This document shows, piece by piece, positions 1 through 6,199 of a stretch of 7,789 nt of DNA (the first letter of the stretch is position 1; every line of letters begins with the position of its first letter). The notes beneath the pieces were generated by a model. That model saw nothing but the letters and a program-made list of their open reading frames with translations. It searched no databases and was not told where the DNA came from. The stretch spans positions 12,546-20,334 of the forward strand of contig DUKX01000049.1 in NCBI GenBank assembly GCA_013329085.1. The letters run 5' to 3'. This stretch comes from Methanofastidiosum sp. Its GTDB lineage: Archaea > Methanobacteriota_B > Thermococci > Methanofastidiosales > Methanofastidiosaceae. Both the position numbers and the translations under genes were made by a program.

Positions 1-1227
1 TGGTTTGTCTATAACTGTCTTGTTCTCTTCTTCCGGGATTTCAACAATTTCTTTCTCTTGGAGCAATAGGTATATCTTATTATCATTGGAACCAACTATT
101 ATGTCTTGCTTGCCATCTTTGTTAATATCGGATATGTAAAAGCTCTCTATCCATCCCTGCGTTGGGAATTTGAATTCAACGTTTCCAGTGTTATAATCAA
201 TTACATACAAATTATTGTCTTTACATCCGGCAATTAAATAATTTGTATTTTCATCGGTCATTGCCTCAATCTTGAATATCCTGTCTGGCAGGTCGAATCT
301 TTTCAGAAATACTCCTTTTGAGTCAAGAACTATAATTTCCCCTTTGTTTCCGGCAATAATTACTTCATCTCTTGCATCGTTATTTATATCAAAAAGTGTT
401 GATGCGCTAGATTCAGTTTCAGTTCTAAATTCCCACATTGAGGCTAAGTTCCTGTTTAAAGAGTAGACAACTGTTCCTTTCCAGTTTTGAGAATCTTCCC
501 TAAAAAAACGGGATACATGAATCATATTGTTGTATCGGTCAAGGTATAGTTCTCTTAGGATATGTTTTGTATCGTAAGATTTAGTAAGCTTTCCAAGGCC
601 GTCAAATATGAGAGTATTATCCCAAGATATAATCATAATTTCGTTTATGCCGTCCTCATTTAGATCAACGATAAGGGTTCTAAAGTTATACCCTCTAGTC
701 TTGTAATCCCAAAGTAGATTAAGCCCCTCATCAAAAAAATAGACATTACCATCGTCAGCACCAATAAGAGTTTCATAAGTTCCGTTAGAATCGACATCCC
801 CTATATCCACATCTAGCACTGACCCCAAAATTGGTATTACTACAATTTCATTTCCTTTAGAATCAAGGAAGTAAACTAATGCATTGTATATCTCTTTTTT
901 TGAAACAACTCTATTTTCTGTCCCCAGGATAATCTCGTTTCCAGGGGAGTCATAAATATCCATGACCTTCATCATAGAAAAAGAGTTATTTGATTCTAGG
1001 GCCCATTTAATATTTCCTTTATCATCAAGGCATAGAAATTTCTTACCTGCAGTATAAGCAAGGATCTCATAATTTCCATCATCATCTAGATCATTTGCCA
1101 TGACTTGTAATATGTCAAATTCATCCTTGTGAATTGTATAACTTTCAAACTCTAAAGACATTACCGAGGATATTGTTCCCATAGAGAATAGTAAAATCAT
1201 TAATATGGCTATAATTTTAAATTTCAT
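1..1227 (-). CDS. Secreted FG-GAP/VCBS-like beta-propeller protein, partial (C-terminus off the left edge)
   Basis: The reading frame is open for 409 codons from the ATG at 1227 to the window edge, with no stop. Residues 1-24 form a signal peptide: Lys-rich start, hydrophobic core, likely cleavage after VMS. The rest is a run of roughly 45-residue beta units. Each carries an Asp-rich loop of the calcium-binding DxDxDG type: DLDDDG at 46, DVDSNG at 144, DLNEDG at 188, DINNDA at 280 and DINKDG at 367. A degenerate loop lies near 90, and weaker units near 230 and 325 would bring the total to seven or eight blades. Loops are followed by strands such as LIGADDGNVYFFD and IIVGSNDNKIYLL, as in FG-GAP, VCBS and PQQ-like propellers. 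An acidic stretch (EIPEEEN) near 398 may begin a linker to a missing C-terminal domain or anchor. It is probably extracellular or cell-surface; ligand unknown. It is transcribed divergently from ppsA. No good Shine-Dalgarno site precedes it. The fold call is fairly sure, the function is not known. Confidence 0.85.
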   Translation of the reverse strand, partial: MKFKIIAILMILLFSMGTISSVMSLEFESYTIHKDEFDILQVMANDLDDDGNYEILAYTAGKKFLCLDDKGNIKWALESNNSFSMMKVMDIYDSPGNEIILGTENRVVSKKEIYNALVYFLDSKGNEIVVIPILGSVLDVDIGDVDSNGTYETLIGADDGNVYFFDEGLNLLWDYKTRGYNFRTLIVDLNEDGINEIMIISWDNTLIFDGLGKLTKSYDTKHILRELYLDRYNNMIHVSRFFREDSQNWKGTVVYSLNRNLASMWEFRTETESSASTLFDINNDARDEVIIAGNKGEIIVLDSKGVFLKRFDLPDRIFKIEAMTDENTNYLIAGCKDNNLYVIDYNTGNVEFKFPTQGWIESFYISDINKDGKQDIIVGSNDNKIYLLLQEKEIVEIPEEENKTVIDKP

Positions 1228-1257
1228 AAGACCACGAAACAGATTATTTTTTCTTTT

Positions 1258-1310
1258 ATTTAAAACTATTCGTAAATAGGCCAATAAAAATATTATCAAA
1301 AATATATAAA
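1258..1310 (-). promoter_or_regulatory. Candidate TATA boxes for the beta-propeller gene
   Basis: Read on the minus strand there are two archaeal TATA-like boxes upstream of the ATG at 1227. TTTATATA at 1310-1303 would place the transcription start near 1280, giving a leader of about 50 bases. TTTTAAAT at 1265-1258 would place it near 1236-1240, giving a leader of about 10 bases. The sequence does not decide between them. Confidence 0.4.
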
Positions 1311-1337
1311 CTCTATATTTTAAATAAATATCCAAAA

Positions 1338-1346
1338 CTTTTTAAG
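1338..1346 (+). promoter_or_regulatory. TATA box of ppsA
   Basis: CTTTTTAAG preceded by an A-rich BRE-like stretch (CCAAAA at 1332-1337) resembles archaeal promoters. A start about 25 bases downstream of its centre falls near 1366-1368, leaving a leader of only about 10 bases that just contains the ribosome binding site. It is the best TATA-like box in the 150-base divergent spacer for this direction. Confidence 0.5.
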
Positions 1347-1367
1347 GATTGTTTTTAGAAGAAGTCC

Positions 1368-1372
1368 AGGTG
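1368..1372 (+). promoter_or_regulatory. Ribosome binding site of ppsA
   Basis: AGGTG lies five bases before the ATG at 1378 and pairs with the CACCU of the archaeal 16S 3' end. It supports 1378 as the start. Confidence 0.7.
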
Positions 1373-1377
1373 TAACT

Positions 1378-3819
1378 ATGCCCCAAGACAAGGAACATAA
1401 ATTAATCCTATTTTTTGAAGAGATAGATATCGATGATATTCCTTTTGTAGGTGGTAAAAATGCGTCTCTTGGTGAGATGATAAGGAACTTGAAAAGCAAG
1501 GGTATTAAAATTCCCGAAGGGTTTGCTATTACGTCTTATGCTTATGATTACTTCCTTAAGAACGCTGGAATAGAAAAAAAAATAAAAGATATTCTAAAGG
1601 ATCTTGATACAAATATCTATGAAAATCTTGCAACGAGGGGAGAAAAAATAAGACATGCCTTAATTGAAGCAGAATTTCCTGATGAACTAAAGAAAGAAAT
1701 AATTAAGGCTTATGGAAAATTAGAAGATACTTATGGAAAAAATGTCGACGTCGCTGTAAGATCGTCCGCAACTGCTGAAGACCTTCCTGACGCATCGTTT
1801 GCAGGCCAACAGGAAACTTTCCTTAACATTACCGGCCCAGATGCCTTGATTTTATCATGTAAGAAGTGTTTTGCATCCCTCTTTACTAATAGAGCCATAT
1901 CATACAGACATGATAAGGGGTTTGACCATTTCTCAGTTAAACTCTCAATAGGCGTTCAGAAGATGGCAAGAAGCGATACAGGCTCAAGTGGTGTTATATT
2001 TACCATCGATACAGAATCCGGTTTCAAAGATGTAGTTTTAGTTACTTCAATTTTTGGTCTTGGTGAAAATATTGTCCAGGGTACTGTAAATCCCGATGAA
2101 TTTTATGTCTTTAAACCCACTCTAAAGAAAGGTTACAAATCAATTATTAATAAAAAACTTGGTGCAAAACAGAGAAGAATGATTTATTCTGATGACCCAA
2201 ATGAGGGTACAAAAAATATTAGAGTTGATGAAAAAGAAAGAAATAAATTCTCAATTTCTGATGAAGATGTTCTAAAGCTTGCCAAATGGGCAGTTATCAT
2301 AGAGGACCACTATTCTTCTAAAAAAGGTAAGCATACACCGATGGATATTGAATGGGCAAAGGATGGGAATACAGGAGAGTTGTACATCCTTCAGGCAAGA
2401 CCTGAAACAGTTCATTCTCAAAGAGATTTTAACACCATAAAGACATACATCTTGAAAGAAAAAGGGAAGAAACTTGTGACTGGGCAGGCCGTTGGAGATC
2501 TTATTGGTCAGGGAATGGTCCATATTATAAGAACCCCTAAGGAGATTTCTCTTTTCAGAGAAGGGGAGGTCCTTGTAACTGAGATGACAGACCCAGATTG
2601 GGAACCTGTAATGAAAAAAGCAAGCGCTATTGTGACAAATAGGGGTGGCAGAACCTGTCACGCAGCTATAGTATCTCGTGAGCTTGGGATACCATGTATC
2701 GTAGGAACTGATAACTCCACTGAAGTGTTGTCTGATGGGCAGAAAGTTACTGTAAGTTGCGCAGAAGGTGAAGTTGGGGCAGTTTATGACGGCTTGCTAA
2801 AGTATGAAATAGAAGAAATCGACATACAGAAACTACCGGAAACTAGGACTAAAATAATGATGAACGTCGGAATACCCGAAAAAGCATTCTACCAGTCACA
2901 GATTCCAAACGATGGCGTTGGATTAGCGAGAGAAGAGTTTATTATTAATTCATATATAGGCATCCACCCAATGGCTCTTGTAAACTATGAGGAACTAAGT
3001 GAAAAATCAAGATATGATATGTCAGTTGCAGAAACTATAAAACAGATAGAAGATAAAACAGGCGGATACACTGAAAAGACCCATTTCTATATTGACAAGC
3101 TTACATATGGTATATCAATGATTGGAGCAGCATTTTATCCTAAAGACGTCATTCTTCGTCTAAGCGACTTCAAATCAAATGAATATGAAAATCTTATAGG
3201 CGGGAAATTCTATGAGCCCAAGGAAAGTAATCCAATGATTGGTTGGAGAGGGGCTTCTAGATACTACGACGAAAACTTCAAGCAGGCTTTTGCCCTGGAA
3301 TGCAAGGCTATTAAGAGGGCTAGAGAAGAGATTGGACTAAATAACATCAAGATAATGGTTCCATTTTGCAGAACACCTGCCGAAGGTAGAAAAGTTGTAA
3401 ACACTTTGAAAGAGTTTGGACTTGTGCAACGTGAGAATGGTCTTGAGATATATGTGATGTGTGAAATTCCTTCAAATGTACTCGCTGCAGATGAATTCTG
3501 TGAGATATTCGACGGATTCTCTATCGGCTCAAATGATCTAACTCAGCTTACTCTTGGCCTTGATAGAGATTCAGAGCTTGTTTCAAGCATATATGATGAA
3601 AGGAACATTGCAGTAAAAAGACTAATTAAAAAGGCGATAGAAGTTGTCAAATCAAAGCACAAGAAGATTGGCATATGCGGCCAGGCACCATCAGACTTCC
3701 CAGAATTTGCATCCTTCCTAGTAGAAAGCGGCATAGATTCAATAAGCTTAAATCCCGACACAGTCATAAAAACTAGACTAAATGTCTGGGAAAAAGAAAA
3801 AGAGATGGGGTTCATATAA
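1378..3819 (+). CDS. ppsA: Phosphoenolpyruvate synthase (pyruvate, water dikinase)
   Basis: This cytosolic enzyme converts pyruvate, ATP and water to PEP, AMP and phosphate; it is the entry step of gluconeogenesis from pyruvate. At 813 residues it matches the usual family length (about 790-820). Three domains are visible in order. The N-terminal ATP-grasp nucleotide-binding domain spans about 1-345, with VGGKNASLGEM at 24-34, VRSSATAEDLPDASFAGQ at 127-144 and the IEWAKDG...ILQARPET region at 324-344. The central phosphohistidine swivel domain spans about 380-470, with TNRGGRTCHAAIVSRELG at 420-437 and catalytic His428. The C-terminal PEP/pyruvate TIM barrel spans about 490-813, with LRLSDFKSNEY at 593-603, GWRGASRYY at 622-630, SIGSNDLTQLTLGLDRD at 715-731 and GICGQAP at 765-771, where Cys767 is the expected catalytic acid. 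All key residues are present, so it should be active. The start is backed by AGGTG five bases upstream. The next gene begins three bases after its stop, suggesting co-transcription. Confidence 0.97.
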   Translation: MPQDKEHKLILFFEEIDIDDIPFVGGKNASLGEMIRNLKSKGIKIPEGFAITSYAYDYFLKNAGIEKKIKDILKDLDTNIYENLATRGEKIRHALIEAEFPDELKKEIIKAYGKLEDTYGKNVDVAVRSSATAEDLPDASFAGQQETFLNITGPDALILSCKKCFASLFTNRAISYRHDKGFDHFSVKLSIGVQKMARSDTGSSGVIFTIDTESGFKDVVLVTSIFGLGENIVQGTVNPDEFYVFKPTLKKGYKSIINKKLGAKQRRMIYSDDPNEGTKNIRVDEKERNKFSISDEDVLKLAKWAVIIEDHYSSKKGKHTPMDIEWAKDGNTGELYILQARPETVHSQRDFNTIKTYILKEKGKKLVTGQAVGDLIGQGMVHIIRTPKEISLFREGEVLVTEMTDPDWEPVMKKASAIVTNRGGRTCHAAIVSRELGIPCIVGTDNSTEVLSDGQKVTVSCAEGEVGAVYDGLLKYEIEEIDIQKLPETRTKIMMNVGIPEKAFYQSQIPNDGVGLAREEFIINSYIGIHPMALVNYEELSEKSRYDMSVAETIKQIEDKTGGYTEKTHFYIDKLTYGISMIGAAFYPKDVILRLSDFKSNEYENLIGGKFYEPKESNPMIGWRGASRYYDENFKQAFALECKAIKRAREEIGLNNIKIMVPFCRTPAEGRKVVNTLKEFGLVQRENGLEIYVMCEIPSNVLAADEFCEIFDGFSIGSNDLTQLTLGLDRDSELVSSIYDERNIAVKRLIKKAIEVVKSKHKKIGICGQAPSDFPEFASFLVESGIDSISLNPDTVIKTRLNVWEKEKEMGFI

Positions 3820-3822
3820 TTA

Positions 3823-4446
3823 ATGTTTGAATCGCTAATTTCATCTGTTGTTTTAGGGATAACAGCCGGTTTATGCCCATTGAATCTCTTTTTTATTATT
3901 CCTATTTTTCCAAAAATATTGGGTGAGCGGGCACCACTCAATGCAATTTTATTTTCTGTGGGCGTTGCAACAATTTTTGTACCTCTTGGACTACTGGGCA
4001 ATTTTGGAGTTTCTTCAATTTTTAATTCAGATACTAAATTAGGATTTCTTCTAGGGGCGGTAATATCGATAGCCATAGGATTGATTTTATTAAGGATAAT
4101 AAAAATAAGTTATATACTATCTGTAAAAAAGGAGAGGAATTTTTACGGCTCAACTCCTTATACATATGGGATTTCATATGGCCTAATAACTATAGCAAGA
4201 GCCGCCCCCCTTTTGATATCTCTTATATCAATAATCTCACTAGAAAAGAATATTTTCATTGCCTCAATCTCTCTTTTTATTTATTCATTTTTAGTAGGTG
4301 CTCCACTTATCATTATCTCTTCATTTTTTGGCTTAAAGAGGGTAGAAGATTTTGTTAAAAAATATTCAAAAACGTTGGATAAGATAAGTGGGATAATGCT
4401 TATCCTAATTGGTGCGTATTATCTATATTTATTTGTTTATAGCTAA
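3823..4446 (+). CDS. CcdA/DsbD-like six-helix membrane protein, probably lacking the redox cysteines
   Basis: This 207-residue protein has six predicted membrane segments, at about 5-30, 40-61, 73-93, 115-138, 144-170 and 186-206. The layout of two related three-helix halves matches CcdA, which carries electrons across the membrane from thioredoxin to extracytoplasmic thiol proteins. The first half has PIFPKIL (27-33) where CcdA has the CxLPxxPxYL type of motif. The second half has YGISYGLITIARAAPLL (115-131), which lines up with the family's GCTLP-type motif. CcdA normally has one conserved Cys in helix 1 and one in helix 4. Here the only Cys is Cys18, about six residues before the expected place by my alignment, and Arg126 stands at the helix 4 position. 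Thiol-disulfide transfer by the usual mechanism is therefore doubtful. It starts three bases after ppsA with no clear binding site, consistent with translational coupling. The family call is moderately sure; the function is open. Confidence 0.6.
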   Translation: MFESLISSVVLGITAGLCPLNLFFIIPIFPKILGERAPLNAILFSVGVATIFVPLGLLGNFGVSSIFNSDTKLGFLLGAVISIAIGLILLRIIKISYILSVKKERNFYGSTPYTYGISYGLITIARAAPLLISLISIISLEKNIFIASISLFIYSFLVGAPLIIISSFFGLKRVEDFVKKYSKTLDKISGIMLILIGAYYLYLFVYS

Positions 4447-4502
4447 AAATCAACATTCTTATGAATATACATTAGTTTAATATAATAGATATTATAGAAC
4501 AA

Positions 4503-4526
4503 TTTTTATAATTTGTTTTGATTTTT
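4503..4526 (+). terminator. Possible oligo-T terminator after ppsA and the CcdA-like gene
   Basis: T-runs at 4503-4507, 4515-4518 and 4522-4526 lie 57-80 bases after the stop codon at 4446. Archaeal RNA polymerase can stop at such U-tracts without a hairpin. The runs are short, so this is tentative. Confidence 0.35.
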
Positions 4527-4554
4527 AGTATTATGTTCTAGTATAATAGTTAAA

Positions 4555-4562
4555 CTTAAATA
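4555..4562 (+). promoter_or_regulatory. TATA box of the alanine aminotransferase gene
   Basis: CTTAAATA preceded by TTAAA fits an archaeal TATA box. A start about 26 bases from its centre falls near 4584, giving a leader of about 20 bases that carries the AGGTGAT site. This makes the gene a separate transcription unit from ppsA. Confidence 0.5.
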
Positions 4563-4593
4563 GGGATATATCAAACTTCAATAGCCGGATAGA

Positions 4594-4600
4594 AGGTGAT
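4594..4600 (+). promoter_or_regulatory. Strong ribosome binding site that fixes the aminotransferase start
   Basis: AGGTGAT is a seven-base perfect complement of the archaeal 16S 3' end (AUCACCU). It lies four bases before the in-frame TTG at 4605. The in-frame GTG at 4596 is inside this site and has no binding site of its own, so it is unlikely to be the start codon. Confidence 0.75.
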
Positions 4601-4604
4601 ACCA

Positions 4605-5792
4605 TTGAACGTTTCAGAAAGATCGTCAACGATAAGTTATGCAATTCGAGACGTAGTTGAATATGCAAGGAAACTCGAATCTAAAGGAGACAAGATACTA
4701 AAACTAAATATAGGAGACCCTCTGAAGTTTGACTTTAAAACTCCAGAGCCTATGGTGGATGCCATCGTCAATGCGGCTAGGAGTAGTTTTAATGGTTACG
4801 AGGATTCTCTGGGCAATACAGAGCTAAGAAGAGTCATCGCAGAAAGAGAATCTAAAAATAATGGAAAAATATACCTAGAAGACGTTGTTGTAACTTCAGG
4901 AGTTACAGAGGGAGTGAATCTAGTTTTTGGAGCGACTCTTGAACCGGGGGATGAAGTTTTAGTTCCAGGCCCAGGTTACCCAACATACACCGCCTATGCA
5001 ACTTTTTTTGGCGCAACTCCAGTTTCTTATAAAACTATTGAGAAAGATGGGTGGAATATTGACGTTCAGGATCTTAAATCAAAGATAAATGAAAGGACAA
5101 AATGCATAGTTATAATTAATCCAAACAATCCCACTGGCGCAGTTTACCCAAAAAAAACCCTAAAAGAGATACTTGATATTGCAATAGAACATGATGTCTT
5201 TATTATTTCTGATGAGATATATGATAGGATTACCTTTGATGATTCCTTTGTAAGCCCAGCTTCCATGACTGATGAAGTGCCTATACTGACATTCAATGGT
5301 ATTTCAAAGATTTATCTTGCGCCTGGGTGGAGAGTTGGGTATATGGCATTCTATAACTGGGATACCCTGTTTGATATAAAAGAGGGGATAATGAAGGAAC
5401 TTCGAGCAAGGATTTCTGCAAGTTCCATATGCCAAGTAGGAGCTATTGAAGCCTATAAGGGTAGTGAAAAATATGTTGTAGAAATGGTTTCAAAGTTAAA
5501 GCAGAGGAGCGAATTTGCTTACAAGAGACTAAATGAGATCCCAGGAATAAGTACGACAAACCCCATGGGTGGACTTTATATCTTTCCAAAAATTGAGTTA
5601 GATAACAAGTGGAAGGATGATAAAGAGTTCGTATATGAGTTTTTGAAAATGAAAAAAGTTCTTTTGGTCCATGGTAGTGGATTTTGCCCTATTTATGGAA
5701 AGGATCATTTCAGGTCAGTTTTTCTACCTCCAATTGAAACAATGGAAGACGCATTTTCGAGACTTGAAGATTTCATGAAAACTAAAAAATGA
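4605..5792 (+). CDS. Alanine aminotransferase (class I PLP-dependent)
   Basis: This cytosolic enzyme most likely exchanges the amino group between alanine/2-oxoglutarate and pyruvate/glutamate. Numbered from the TTG start it has 395 residues, normal for fold-type I aminotransferases. Visible motifs are IRDVVEYARKLESKGDKI at 14-31, LNIGDPLKFDF at 34-44, the PGPGYPTY substrate and cofactor loop at 121-128, NPNNPTG at 172-178, SDEIYD at 202-207 with Asp203 for the pyridine nitrogen, and NGISKIYLAPGWRVGY at 231-246 with Lys235 as the PLP Schiff-base lysine. Arg370 in HFRSVFLPP is the expected carboxylate-binding arginine. The C-terminal part (RLNEIPGISTT, LYIFPKIE, VHGSGF) closely resembles the Pyrococcus furiosus alanine aminotransferase as I remember it. 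A broader specificity cannot be excluded from sequence. It has its own TATA box and a perfect AGGTGAT site. With ppsA nearby it links alanine to pyruvate and PEP. Confidence 0.88.
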   Translation: MNVSERSSTISYAIRDVVEYARKLESKGDKILKLNIGDPLKFDFKTPEPMVDAIVNAARSSFNGYEDSLGNTELRRVIAERESKNNGKIYLEDVVVTSGVTEGVNLVFGATLEPGDEVLVPGPGYPTYTAYATFFGATPVSYKTIEKDGWNIDVQDLKSKINERTKCIVIINPNNPTGAVYPKKTLKEILDIAIEHDVFIISDEIYDRITFDDSFVSPASMTDEVPILTFNGISKIYLAPGWRVGYMAFYNWDTLFDIKEGIMKELRARISASSICQVGAIEAYKGSEKYVVEMVSKLKQRSEFAYKRLNEIPGISTTNPMGGLYIFPKIELDNKWKDDKEFVYEFLKMKKVLLVHGSGFCPIYGKDHFRSVFLPPIETMEDAFSRLEDFMKTKK

Positions 5793-5798
5793 TTTTTT
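5793..5798 (+). terminator. Short oligo-T tract after the aminotransferase gene
   Basis: Six T directly follow the TGA stop at 5790-5792. This may be a weak archaeal U-tract terminator separating the gene from the small downstream gene, which has its own TATA box. Confidence 0.3.
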
Positions 5799-5809
5799 AG
5801 AGATAATCA

Positions 5810-5818
5810 TTTATATTT
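5810..5818 (+). promoter_or_regulatory. TATA box of the zinc-ribbon gene; leaderless transcript likely
   Basis: TTTATATTT is centred about 24 bases before the ATG at 5838, which puts the transcription start at or next to the start codon. No Shine-Dalgarno motif is present upstream, so a leaderless mRNA is the simplest reading. Confidence 0.5.
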
Positions 5819-5837
5819 TAAATTTCTAATATTGTAT

Positions 5838-6197
5838 ATGCGGGCTACAGACCCACAAATTCTTGATGCCATTAAGAAGGTTCTAAGAGAAGACATAGTA
5901 ATTCACTCGCAGAATGAGCTCTTTGAAAAGGTAAGAAAAAAGCTATCTGATAAAGATGAAGTTAGGGCCTCTGCAGAGAGGATAAGAAGAGTTGCCAAAA
6001 AATACGGCGTAAGGGTCCAGGTCCACTCCCGTAAAGGTAAAGAGATAAAGACCTGCCCCTTTTGTGGAAAGGACCTTCAAGATATTATCTCCCAAGATCT
6101 TTTTGGCAGGTCAACAACAATTGGCAAAGTTTGTAGAAACTGCAAATTTGAGATAGGATTGGGTAGAAGTCCTGCGAGATACATATTCAGAAGATAG
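5838..6197 (+). CDS. Small zinc-ribbon protein with a probable winged-helix-like N-terminus
   Basis: This is a 119-residue basic protein that I do not recognise as a named family. Residues 1-62 look mainly helical: DPQILDAIKKVLRED, then SQNELFEKVRKKL, then SAERIRRVAKKYGVRV. This helix pattern ending in a strand resembles a small helix-turn-helix or winged-helix unit. Residues 70-119 carry two cysteine pairs, CPFC at 73-76 and CRNC at 99-102, typical of a zinc ribbon. The tail is basic (GLGRSPARYIFRR). A nucleic-acid role is likely by inference, as an archaeal transcription or RNA-associated factor. The ATG at 5838 is preferred over the in-frame TTG at 5832, because the TATA box predicts transcription starting at about 5838 and no binding site serves either codon. 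It faces the AI-2E-family gene across a two-base gap. Confidence 0.75.
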   Translation: MRATDPQILDAIKKVLREDIVIHSQNELFEKVRKKLSDKDEVRASAERIRRVAKKYGVRVQVHSRKGKEIKTCPFCGKDLQDIISQDLFGRSTTIGKVCRNCKFEIGLGRSPARYIFRR

Positions 6198-6199
6198 AA

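Larger units (their letters stand above)
4447..4604. other. AT-rich intergenic spacer with a small palindrome
   Basis: This 158-base spacer is very AT-rich and holds no plausible gene. It contains a perfect 6-base inverted repeat, TATAAT/ATTATA with a 4-base gap (4481-4496). TATAGAAC at 4493-4500 is nearly repeated in inverted form by GTTCTAGTATA at 4535-4545. The right end carries the promoter and binding site of the aminotransferase gene. The repeats could be chance in such AT-rich DNA. Confidence 0.4.

Noticed and set aside
272..466. Short plus-strand open frame
   Set aside because: It lies antisense within the beta-propeller gene, whose frame has a signal peptide and repeated family motifs; the short frame has no motif or binding site.
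1228..1377. Possible small RNA or extra gene in the divergent spacer
   Set aside because: The 150 bases are AT-rich, without a stable-looking hairpin or coding frame, and are accounted for by two divergent promoters.
2272..2661. Minus-strand open frame of 129 codons
   Set aside because: It is antisense to the swivel-domain region of ppsA, where the sense frame carries conserved catalytic motifs.
3543..4076. Minus-strand open frame of 177 codons spanning the ppsA/CcdA-like junction
   Set aside because: It is antisense to two better-supported genes and shows no recognisable domain.
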